Below the pieces are notes generated by a model. The model made no database searches. It saw only the letters and a program-made list of their open reading frames with translations, and was not told where the DNA came from. From positions 1-11,583 of the forward strand of contig CAAGIF010000184.1 in the NCBI GenBank assembly GCA_900769845.1: a stretch of DNA of 11,583 nucleotides, read 5' to 3'. Within the stretch, counting starts at the first letter, position 1; each line of letters opens with the position of its first letter. Origin of the DNA: an uncultured Oscillospiraceae bacterium (GTDB taxonomy: Bacteria > Bacillota_A > Clostridia > Oscillospirales > Oscillospiraceae). Below, one piece after another: positions 6,933 to 11,583 of the stretch. A program made the position numbers and the translations under genes.

Positions 6933-9074
6933 ATGAAAAAGAGAATGATCTCATTCATGTTGACTGTGGTCATGCTGATCGGCATGCTGCCGTTGACGGC
7001 ATCCGCAGCAGAAATTGTTGCTGGCGGTACCTGCGGTGAGAATTTGACCTGGACGCTGGATGATGCGGGAATGCTGATCATTTCCGGTACCGGTGAAATG
7101 ACGGAATTTGATCCGCACAGTAATGTTGCGCCCTGGCGAAATGAGAGGATCTCTCTGACTACTGTTGTCATAGAGGAGGGTGTTACCAGCATTGGCGCCT
7201 GCGCATTCCCTATGTACGGAAATCTGAAAACCATCTTTATTCCGAAGAGCCTAACCGGTGTGGGAACTTATGCATTCTATGCCAGCAAATTGGCAGACAT
7301 TTATTACGCCGGCTCGGAAGCGGAGTGGAACGCAGTTGAAAATCATCCTGCCAACGCCCGCGTCCATTATGCCTGCTCTGATGCAGATAATCACTGGGAA
7401 ACGAAGCGTGTGAAAGCGACCTGCACAACTGCGGGCTATTCCAGCGAGGTTTGCCCCTGCGGTCATGAGCGGAATGTGCAACAGACCCAGGAGGCGCTGG
7501 GGCATGATCCGGGCAAATGGGTAATCACCAAGGAAGCGAATGCCTTCGCCTATGGCGAAAGGGTTTGCGTTTGCCGACGGAAAGATTGTGACTACATAAA
7601 GGCGGAGATGATCCCCGCCGATACCATGGATTATCCCAACGATCCTCCGGCATCGGTGGATACTGTGGATGAAAAAGTGGACTGGATTGCCGAGAAATGC
7701 CGGGAAACGGGACTGACGGATCCGTGGGAGATTGCCCTCTGGCTTCACGATTGGTTGATTTATAACGCCAATTATGACTACACCTTTGCGAATCATGGCG
7801 CAGACGGTGTGCTGCTGAAGGGTAACGGTGTCTGCGACAGCTACACGAAGGCCTACGGGCTTCTGCTGAACGAATTTGGAATTGAAAACAGAAGAGTGGT
7901 GGGAAATGTTACTACTTCTGATATTGGACATGCCTGGAATCTGGTAAAGATTGATGGAGCGTGGTGTCATATTGACTGCACCTGGGATGATCCCGGGCTG
8001 GGCGGTGGCATGGAGCACCACGGATACTTTGGCATGACCAACGAAATGCTCGCCATGGATCATATTTGGTCGGAGTCTTCCTATCCGGTGAGCACAAGTA
8101 AAATCAACTTCTATCCCATCCGGGCGGGCTATCCGCTGTTTGAAACCCGGGAGGAGATGATGTCCCTCATCTCCGAGGAAGTTGCAAAGCGGAAGGATCA
8201 GTTCTATCTGTACTATCTTGGCGATGATCCGGAGTTCCCCTTCTGGGAGATTATTGCGGAGTGGGAGAGAACCTACGGTTGGAAATACGGTACAGAGGGC
8301 ATTGTCAGTCAGGACTGGACGGGCAATCATATCTATTTGCGGGTACTCTCCTACGGAGAACCCAGAGAAAAGCCTGAGGATTTTGATGCCACGCACACGC
8401 ACTATTACACAGAAAGAACCCGGACAGCCACCTGCTTCGCGCCGGGAATGACCGCAAATGTCTGTATCTGCGGCGATACCCAGGTGCTGAGCCAGACACC
8501 GGCTTTGGAGCACCAATGGCAGGATGCCAACTGCATGGCGCCGAAAACCTGCGAAATTTGCGGCGCTACAGTGGGCGGTACCGGCGGCCACATCTATACC
8601 AATGCCAGCGACACAAGCTGCAATATCTGCGGCGCGGTGTTGCAGGTGGAACTGGATCGGTCCACAGTGAATATGTTCCGGATGTACAATCCCAACACCG
8701 GCGAGCATTTCTACACCGGTTCCGAGGAAGAACGGGAGAATCTGATCGGCCACGGCTGGAATTACGAGGGTGTTGGTTTTACCTTCCCCCTGTCCACCGG
8801 CGCGCCGGTATACCGTCTGTTCCATGAACCCACCGGCGAACACCTTTACACCATGGATAAGGCAGAAAAGGAAAAGCTGGAAGCCGAAGGCTGGAACTAC
8901 GAAGGCATTGCTTTCAACTCCGCCTACGATACCGAAGCCGTTCAGCACCGACTGCATAACCCCAACGCCACCGTTGGCGCTTATCACTTCACCTTCAGTG
9001 AAGAGGAAAAGCAGAACCTGATCGATGCCGGCTGGGAATACCAGGGCATCGGCTGGTACAGCTGCTGGAAGTGA
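6933..9074 (+). CDS. Secreted protein: BspA-type LRR, transglutaminase-like domain and C-terminal DUF5648 module
   Basis: 713 residues. A signal peptide (KKR, hydrophobic core 6-22, cleavage near 25-26 after ASA) sends it out of the cell. Residues 31-135 form a short BspA/LRR_5-type leucine-rich region. Residues 147-222 contain spaced Cys/His pairs typical of clostridial surface proteins. Residues 245-355 form a transglutaminase/protease-like domain; the likely triad is C301 (in GVCDSY), H333 (in GHAWNLV) and D348 (in HIDCTWDD). Residues 487-570 form another Cys-rich linker, and 580-711 a DUF5648 module of three repeats. Members of this superfamily either cross-link or hydrolyse amides; which applies here cannot be read. 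No sortase motif or membrane anchor is visible, so surface retention may depend on DUF5648 or the leucine-rich part. The ribosome binding site is a weak GGGGGA 6 nt before the ATG. Confidence 0.93.
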   Translation: MKKRMISFMLTVVMLIGMLPLTASAAEIVAGGTCGENLTWTLDDAGMLIISGTGEMTEFDPHSNVAPWRNERISLTTVVIEEGVTSIGACAFPMYGNLKTIFIPKSLTGVGTYAFYASKLADIYYAGSEAEWNAVENHPANARVHYACSDADNHWETKRVKATCTTAGYSSEVCPCGHERNVQQTQEALGHDPGKWVITKEANAFAYGERVCVCRRKDCDYIKAEMIPADTMDYPNDPPASVDTVDEKVDWIAEKCRETGLTDPWEIALWLHDWLIYNANYDYTFANHGADGVLLKGNGVCDSYTKAYGLLLNEFGIENRRVVGNVTTSDIGHAWNLVKIDGAWCHIDCTWDDPGLGGGMEHHGYFGMTNEMLAMDHIWSESSYPVSTSKINFYPIRAGYPLFETREEMMSLISEEVAKRKDQFYLYYLGDDPEFPFWEIIAEWERTYGWKYGTEGIVSQDWTGNHIYLRVLSYGEPREKPEDFDATHTHYYTERTRTATCFAPGMTANVCICGDTQVLSQTPALEHQWQDANCMAPKTCEICGATVGGTGGHIYTNASDTSCNICGAVLQVELDRSTVNMFRMYNPNTGEHFYTGSEEERENLIGHGWNYEGVGFTFPLSTGAPVYRLFHEPTGEHLYTMDKAEKEKLEAEGWNYEGIAFNSAYDTEAVQHRLHNPNATVGAYHFTFSEEEKQNLIDAGWEYQGIGWYSCWK
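8673..9071 (+). repeat. DUF5648-type module, copy B
   Basis: This is the partner of 1469-1867. The last third is the most alike at the DNA level, with long identical runs around 8954-9000. The high identity between two proteins with otherwise unrelated N-terminal parts shows that the module moves or is homogenised as a unit together with the 3' end of the gene. Confidence 0.9.
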
Positions 9075-9093
9075 TTTCACACTCCAAAATATA

Positions 9094-9127
9094 GAACACC
9101 GCCGTGCAGACGGCGGTGTTCTTGTTT
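9094..9127 (+). terminator. Intrinsic terminator of the 713-aa gene, sister of the one at 1889
   Basis: A 12-bp stem (9094-9105 with 9110-9121) closes a GCAG loop and is followed by TTGTTTG. It starts 20 nt after the stop. The stem sequence equals that at 1889-1916 except for one base pair that is T-A there and A-T here, a compensated change. Confidence 0.85.
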
Positions 9128-9154
9128 GACAAGATACGCAAAAAAGGGTAGTAT
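9126..9154 (+). promoter_or_regulatory. Orphan promoter-like sequence just after the terminator
   Basis: A perfect TTGACA (9126-9131), a 17-bp spacer and TAGTAT (9149-9154). No convincing ORF with a ribosome binding site follows before 9334; the 180 bases in between hold only very short ORFs and a small AGCAAC/GTTGCT hairpin (9259-9275). It may be a remnant, drive a small RNA, or read on into the HTH fragment. Confidence 0.4.
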
Positions 9155-9274
9155 AAAAGGGTAAGAACGGATTGAAAATCGTCTATATACAACGAAATGG
9201 GTTTATACTGTGAGAATCAAGGAAAGAGAATAGACAAACGCATTTTTTGCATTCAGACAGCAACAGCGGGTTGC

Positions 9275-9303
9275 TTGTAAAGCGACACACTCAATGATAC
9301 AAT
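9275..9303 (+). promoter_or_regulatory. Promoter of the truncated HTH gene
   Basis: TTGTAA (9275-9280), a 17-bp spacer ending in TGA (extended -10) and TACAAT (9298-9303). The predicted start near 9310 is 24 nt before the ATG at 9334. The promoter looks intact although the gene behind it is broken. Confidence 0.55.
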
Positions 9304-9333
9304 GGCGGTATCACAGATAAGGCGGTAAGGTAT

Positions 9334-9435
9334 ATGGAAACCAAGAATATCATTCTGCAGCTTCGGACGAAAAAAGGCTTTTCTCAGGAGGAACTGGTCG
9401 AAAAGGTGTTTGTCACCCGGCATGCCGAAGCTTGA
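9334..9435 (+). pseudogene. Truncated XRE-family regulator (N-terminal stub)
   Basis: The ATG at 9334 opens a 33-codon frame. Its first 29 residues read like the start of a common clostridial HTH_3 regulator (KNIILQLRTKKGFSQEEL, then VTR at 27-29). In intact relatives the recognition helix follows with a Q-A-V-S-R-W-E type motif. Here the frame runs into unrelated sequence after VTR and stops at the TGA at 9433-9435. The break point is near 9420. The stub lacks most of the DNA-reading helix and should not bind DNA. Comparison with relatives is from memory, but the reading as a deletion product is solid. Confidence 0.75.
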
Positions 9436-9661
9436 AAAGCTCAATGCCCTTGTGGGAGGCTATGTCAATCTGGAATACACCCTTCCCAACGGAAACACCG
9501 TGAAATTCCTGAATGATAGCGCCACTTATTTGGGAAACCAACTGGAATCTGAAACGGTTGACCGGTGCTTCGGCATTGTCGCAAATGCGGATTTTATCCT
9601 CATCTGCACCTATGAACAGGACGGCGCGAATCCCGAGCTTGTGATCTATAAGAAACGATAA
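9422..9661 (+). CDS. Small ORF of unknown function, probably the 3' fragment of a deleted gene
   Basis: An 80-codon frame starts at the ATG at 9422, in the +1 frame relative to the HTH stub and overlapping its last 14 bases. The codon pattern and composition look like real protein, with a small mixed alpha/beta domain including LEYTLPNGNTVKFL. I do not recognise a family. No good ribosome binding site precedes the ATG; the nearest AAGG is about 14-17 nt away. The simplest reading is a deletion that joined the 5' end of an HTH gene to the 3' end of a different gene, with the second gene's terminator left in place at 9667. It might still be translated by coupling to the stub. Confidence 0.5.
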   Translation: MPKLEKLNALVGGYVNLEYTLPNGNTVKFLNDSATYLGNQLESETVDRCFGIVANADFILICTYEQDGANPELVIYKKR

Positions 9662-9666
9662 AATTT

Positions 9667-9705
9667 GCCGCTGAGGAATCAAAAATCCTCAGCGGCGTTT
9701 TACGT
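9667..9705. terminator. Bidirectional intrinsic terminator
   Basis: An 11-bp stem (9667-9677 with 9686-9696) has an A-rich 8-nt loop and is followed by GTTTTACGTTT on the plus strand. On the minus strand it is followed by AAATTTTA. It serves the ORF ending at 9661 and the convergent acetyltransferase gene ending at 9706. Confidence 0.8.
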
Positions 9706-10356
9706 TTATCGGACTACGGAAGAGTGTCTGTAGATATAGAACTCTTCCTGACTCGGCATCCACTTCTTTTCCTTAGGCGGGAATGCGGCGTCAAAGACCT
9801 CTACAGCGGCGGTGTCCTCGCAGCAGTCTGCGGCGGTACTGGGAATGTACATCCAGTTTTTGCCGCTTAGCGCGCCGGGGACAAGCTCAGCAACCAGCAA
9901 TGCCGTAGGGTAATTGCCGGGCACCACGAAGCTCACATTTTTCTTTTTGCAGCTGACAAAGCCGCGGCTGACATAGTTGCCGGGGTTACCGAAATTGATG
10001 TTCACATTGTAGCCCAGATGCCGTGCGGCGGCAAAGGAATGCTCAATGAGCAGCTTGCCCAGTTTCTGCCGCTGATAGGCGGGGGCGACACACAGGGGGC
10101 CGAAAGAGAGAATCTCTTTTCTTTCACCATTCTCATCTTTCAGCCATGCCTTGGTGTACATGATGTTGCCGATGATCATCCCGTCCTTTTCCAGAACAAA
10201 GGCCAGTTGGGGGATAAAATCCGGATGGGAGCGCATTTTGTGAACATAATAGTGTTCGTCTGCGCCGGGCTTATAAACATTCCAGAAGCTCTCCCGGGTC
10301 AGTTCCTCCACTGCCCGGTAGTCCGCCGGAGTTTCGTTTCGAATGATGATATCCAT
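9706..10356 (-). CDS. GNAT-family N-acetyltransferase (YhbS-like)
   Basis: 216 residues. GNAT enzymes move an acetyl group from acetyl-CoA to an amine; the substrate here is unknown. Strand 4 and the CoA-binding motif A lie at 86-104 (GPLCVAPAYQRQKLGKLLI). The first glycine of the usual R-x-G-x-G loop is replaced by K98, while R96 and G100 remain. The conserved segment GNPGNYVSRGF (123-133) and the C-terminal PSQEEFYIY (201-209) mark a broad clostridial acetyltransferase group. The protein has no membrane segment and is expected in the cytoplasm. AAGGAG sits 8 nt before the ATG. It has its own promoter, whose -10 box overlaps the stop codon of the upstream 71-codon gene. Confidence 0.92.
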   Translation of the reverse strand: MDIIIRNETPADYRAVEELTRESFWNVYKPGADEHYYVHKMRSHPDFIPQLAFVLEKDGMIIGNIMYTKAWLKDENGERKEILSFGPLCVAPAYQRQKLGKLLIEHSFAAARHLGYNVNINFGNPGNYVSRGFVSCKKKNVSFVVPGNYPTALLVAELVPGALSGKNWMYIPSTAADCCEDTAAVEVFDAAFPPKEKKWMPSQEEFYIYRHSSVVR

Positions 10357-10413
10357 ATAGCGGTCTCCTTATATTTTAGATGGTCGATTTGTTCTGGCTA
10401 CTCCTTCAAAACC

Positions 10414-10442
10414 ATTATACCGCAGAAACGGCTTCTATGCAA
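10414..10442 (-). promoter_or_regulatory. Promoter of the acetyltransferase gene, overlapping the upstream gene's 3' end
   Basis: On the minus strand, TTGCAT (10437-10442), a 17-bp spacer and a perfect TATAAT (10414-10419). The TAA stop of the 71-codon gene (10415-10417) lies inside this -10 box. The leader is about 50 nt. Confidence 0.65.
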
Positions 10443-10630
10443 ATAAAACTCCCGGAACCGGTTTCGTGATCGTCACGCTTCCAATTCCGGGCTTTATTTC
10501 GGTTGTAGGCCTTGCTGTTTTCCAGCTTCCGGGTGACGGGGTTTAAGTCGCCCCAGGTTTGTCGCCTGGCTGTATCCAGTTTGCGCTTTTCTTTTTTGGA
10601 CAGCTTTTCGTAGGGAATGAATTTTTCCAT
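10415..10630 (-). CDS. Small basic protein with terminator inside the ORF; candidate tmRNA-regulated ribosome rescue factor
   Basis: 71 codons, with a good ribosome binding site (GAGGAGG, 8 nt before the ATG). The first 54 residues are very basic and resemble a conserved clostridial hypothetical protein (MEKFIPYEKLSKKEK at 1-15, PVTRK at 31-35, AYNRNKARNWK at 41-51). The last 17 residues look unlike protein under selection. An intrinsic terminator covers codons 46-64, so most transcripts should end before the TAA at 10415-10417 and lack a stop codon. ArfA in proteobacteria and BrfA in Bacillus are small basic ribosome rescue factors made this way: trans-translation destroys them unless tmRNA fails. 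The layout and basic C-terminal part fit that role, but I see no clear sequence match to either family. Alternatively the normal stop was simply lost by mutation. Confidence 0.75.
   Translation of the reverse strand: MEKFIPYEKLSKKEKRKLDTARRQTWGDLNPVTRKLENSKAYNRNKARNWKRDDHETGSGSFICIEAVSAV
10441..10499 (-). terminator. Intrinsic terminator located inside the coding sequence of the 71-aa gene
   Basis: Read on the minus strand: an A-rich arm, a CCCGGAA/TTCCGGG stem (10485-10491 with 10451-10457), two G-T and two G-C pairs, a 3x3 internal loop, then CGTGA/TCACG closing a CGA triloop. AGTTTTATTTG follows (10441-10450). The A-rich and T-rich arms also pair. Transcription would end near codon 62-63 of the ORF, about 25-30 nt before its stop codon. 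Confidence 0.75.
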
Positions 10631-10634
10631 TATG

Positions 10635-10650
10635 CTAACCTCCTCGTTAG
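10635..10650 (-). promoter_or_regulatory. Hairpin presenting the ribosome binding site of the 71-aa gene in its loop
   Basis: In the mRNA, CUAAC (10646-10650) can pair with GUUAG (10635-10639), leaving GAGGAG, the core of the ribosome binding site, as the 6-nt loop. With one mismatch the stem extends by three more pairs. The site stays exposed in the loop, so it may aid or tune initiation rather than block it. Confidence 0.4.
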
Positions 10651-10659
10651 TATAGCTCC

Positions 10660-10668
10660 ATTATAGCA
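10660..10668 (-). promoter_or_regulatory. Extended -10 promoter of the 71-aa gene
   Basis: On the minus strand, TGC followed by a perfect TATAAT (10660-10665). No good -35 is found at the usual distance (TTTCTA at 10683-10688 is weak). The transcript would start near 10653, 23 nt before the ATG. Confidence 0.55.
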
Positions 10669-10695
10669 GAAAATCAAAAAAGTAGAAATGATTTG

Positions 10696-10791
10696 TCAGG
10701 AATCCGGGGACTCCTTATATCTGTCCACAAGCCCTATCAGAAGGGCGGCCAGAGCATAAAGAACCAGAGTCAAAATTGTAAAAAAGGTCAT
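10696..10791 (-). CDS. Tiny single-span membrane peptide, 31 aa
   Basis: ATG at 10789-10791, TGA at 10696-10698. AGAGGTG sits about 5-6 nt before the ATG, a good ribosome binding site. The peptide starts MTFFTILTLVLYALAALLIG, one hydrophobic helix (about 3-22), followed by a charged tail (DRYKESPDS). It is the third gene in a minus-strand run behind the 45- and 74-residue genes. Its last codons form a short hairpin (10698-10715) without an adjacent T-run. It could be a small regulatory membrane peptide, a type I toxin-like peptide, or part of the preceding membrane-protein unit. No family is recognised, and there is no evidence here for an antisense antitoxin. Confidence 0.55.
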   Translation of the reverse strand: MTFFTILTLVLYALAALLIGLVDRYKESPDS

Positions 10792-10816
10792 GTGCCCACC
10801 TCTTTCCTACGGTGAT

Positions 10817-10843
10817 GGCGCCGACTTTGAAACTGCCGGCGCC
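10817..10843 (-). other. GC-rich hairpin between two small membrane-protein genes
   Basis: GGCGCCG (10817-10823) pairs with CGGCGCC (10837-10843) around a 13-nt loop. No T-run follows on either strand, so it is not a normal terminator. It lies between the 74-aa stop and the ribosome binding site of the 31-aa gene, where it could cause partial termination or mRNA processing. Confidence 0.45.
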
Positions 10844-10853
10844 CCAAGTATGT

Positions 10854-11078
10854 TTACACGCAAATTGACAGGATCCCGCAGGCTGCGCCGATCAGCGCAA
10901 TGGGGATCAGCAGCGCAATGCCGCCGGCCACCAGGAAACAGCCGATCAGAGTGGGAAACGCTAGAACGAACAGAACCGTGGCGATGACTTTTGCCAGACC
11001 CCAGGTTACCTTAAAAGCCAGACCCAGGGTTTTGACAAACAGCCAGCCGAAGGCAACCAATACCATAAATTCAAACAT
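10854..11078 (-). CDS. Small integral membrane protein, 74 aa
   Basis: Almost entirely hydrophobic, with likely membrane spans at about 4-21, 31-50 and 53-73 and few charges (K16, K23, K30). This suggests a positive-inside loop between the first two spans. GGAGG lies 6 nt before the ATG. The start codon overlaps the end of the 45-codon gene by 8 bases (ATGTTTGA), so the two are probably translationally coupled. I recall similar short proteins as conserved hypothetical proteins in Clostridia; function unknown. Confidence 0.8.
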   Translation of the reverse strand: MFEFMVLVAFGWLFVKTLGLAFKVTWGLAKVIATVLFVLAFPTLIGCFLVAGGIALLIPIALIGAACGILSICV

Positions 11079-11208
11079 CTTTTTCCTCCAGTTTTTTCGG
11101 ATCCTTTGTCATCATATTTACCTGAATGCCGATCCGTCTTGCGTATTCAGGGTGTTGCTCCTGTTTTTCCAGAAGCTTCAGAGCCAGGATTCTCTCTCTT
11201 GCCGTCAT
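11071..11208 (-). CDS. Small conserved-looking soluble protein, 45 aa
   Basis: The frame is open further upstream (to about 11358), but a GAGGAGG sits 8 nt before the ATG at 11208, so the short form is the gene. The protein begins MTARERILALKLLEK and contains HPEYARRIGI (19-28). This resembles a short clostridial family that I know only as hypothetical, and no function is known to me. The C-terminal 12 residues are highly charged. It overlaps the 74-aa gene by 8 bases and is first in the run of small genes. Confidence 0.75.
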   Translation of the reverse strand: MTARERILALKLLEKQEQHPEYARRIGIQVNMMTKDPKKLEEKDV

Positions 11209-11236
11209 GGCATTCACCTCCTCGCCTTGTGAGACC

Positions 11237-11242
11237 ATTATA
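11237..11242 (-). promoter_or_regulatory. -10 box of the small-gene operon
   Basis: A perfect TATAAT on the minus strand (11237-11242), followed by GGT. No good -35 is present at 16-18 bp. The transcript would start near 11230, about 20 nt before the ATG at 11208, with the ribosome binding site in the short leader. Confidence 0.5.
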
Positions 11243-11311
11243 GGATATGGAGAAGAAAATAAACAGGATAGAATCCGCAAAATAGTCCCTGTTTTTCCTG
11301 CGATAGCAGCA

Positions 11312-11339
11312 AAATAGGGTTCCCCAAAAGGGAAGCCCT
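11312..11339 (-). terminator. Intrinsic terminator of the right-edge gene
   Basis: On the minus strand, AGGG-C-TTCCC pairs with GGGAA-C-CCT around a TTTTG loop (11316-11339), with one C-C mismatch. ATTTTG follows (11310-11315). It begins 16 nt after the TCA (TGA on the minus strand) at 11355-11357, which suggests that stop is the original gene end. Confidence 0.65.
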
Positions 11340-11354
11340 GAAAAACGATATTCG

Positions 11355-11582
11355 TCAATTGAAATTGGATGCTTTATAAATTGGATCATTATTTATTTCA
11401 TTGATGAAATCTATGTATTCTCTTGCGCTATCCAGTTTTTTATCATATCACTTTTCACCTTTAAATTCGGGTTTACCTGACCATTCGACGCGCCGGTGAG
11501 CATCTAATTCAAAAATGCCATCTTCAAAGACAATGTTATTCCCCGCTGCATCTTTGTAGAAAGATACCGTTGCAAAATTGCC
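11355..11582 (-). pseudogene. Partial gene of unknown function with an in-frame TGA
   Basis: Entering from the right edge, a frame of 44 residues (ending KPEFKGEK) stops at a TGA at 11448-11450. The same frame then stays open for 30 more codons with clearly protein-like content (KKLDSAREYIDFINEI...) up to a second TGA at 11355-11357, just before an intrinsic terminator. The simplest reading is a nonsense mutation that removes the last 31 residues. Genes here such as the ZIP transporter end with TGA, so UGA is a normal stop, and I see no selenocysteine-type stem-loop right after the codon. The segment is clearly more AT-rich than its neighbours, as expected for acquired or accessory DNA. The family is not recognised. 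Confidence 0.6.
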
Positions 11583-11583
11583 G

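Noticed and set aside
7251..9080. A 609-codon open frame on the minus strand antisense to the secreted transglutaminase-like gene
   Set aside because: The plus strand carries signal peptide, LRR, catalytic and DUF5648 features. The antisense frame has no recognisable domain and is a by-product of codon bias.
11071..11358. Longer 95-codon version of the 45-aa gene
   Set aside because: The extension runs through the terminator at 11312-11339 and the -10 box, and a strong ribosome binding site marks the ATG at 11208.
11448..11450. Recoded UGA (alternative genetic code or selenocysteine)
   Set aside because: Several genes here, including the ZIP transporter and the 713-aa protein, end with TGA, and no stem-loop of the right type follows the codon.

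Overview
The window looks like chromosomal sequence from a Gram-positive gut anaerobe of the class Clostridia, most likely Oscillospiraceae/Ruminococcaceae-like. This is inferred from several things. There are strong GGAGG-type ribosome binding sites and frequent intrinsic terminators. Several -10 boxes read TATAATGG. Two large secreted proteins carry DUF5648, BspA-type leucine-rich and Thr/Pro/Glu linker segments, and several small proteins resemble conserved clostridial ones. No rRNA, tRNA, CRISPR array, insertion sequence or replication origin was found. No gene-free stretch exceeds 300 bases.

Left part (1-5000). The window opens inside a large secreted modular protein (2-1870, +) with an internal tandem repeat, two OB-fold-like modules and a C-terminal DUF5648 module. 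A strong terminator separates it from a convergent gene of unknown function (1978-2814, -, TTG start). Next is a cytoplasmic M13 metallopeptidase, PepO-like (3020-4918, -), with its own promoter and terminator.

Middle part (5000-9100). A ZIP-family metal transporter (5151-5987, +) converges on a regulator that fuses an XRE helix-turn-helix to a complete desulfoferrodoxin (two-iron superoxide reductase) domain (6098-6682, -). Divergent from it is a 713-residue secreted protein (6933-9074, +) with a signal peptide, leucine-rich repeats, a transglutaminase-like Cys-His-Asp domain and the same DUF5648 module as the first gene. The two modules match at 119 of 133 residues, and the terminators after them share sequence with a compensated base pair.

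Right part (9100-11583). This is a region of small or broken genes. It holds a truncated HTH gene (9334-9435) fused to an unrelated ORF fragment (9422-9661), a GNAT acetyltransferase (9706-10356, -), and a run of very small minus-strand genes: 71, 31, 74 and 45 codons. At the edge is an AT-rich partial gene with an in-frame TGA (11355-11582, -).

The most notable signal is the 71-codon gene (10415-10630). A well-formed intrinsic terminator lies inside its coding sequence, before the stop codon, and the stop codon overlaps the -10 box of the next gene. Transcription ending at that hairpin would give a non-stop mRNA. That is the layout known from the tmRNA-controlled ribosome rescue factors ArfA and BrfA, so this small basic protein is a candidate of that functional class. 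This is inference from layout, not homology.
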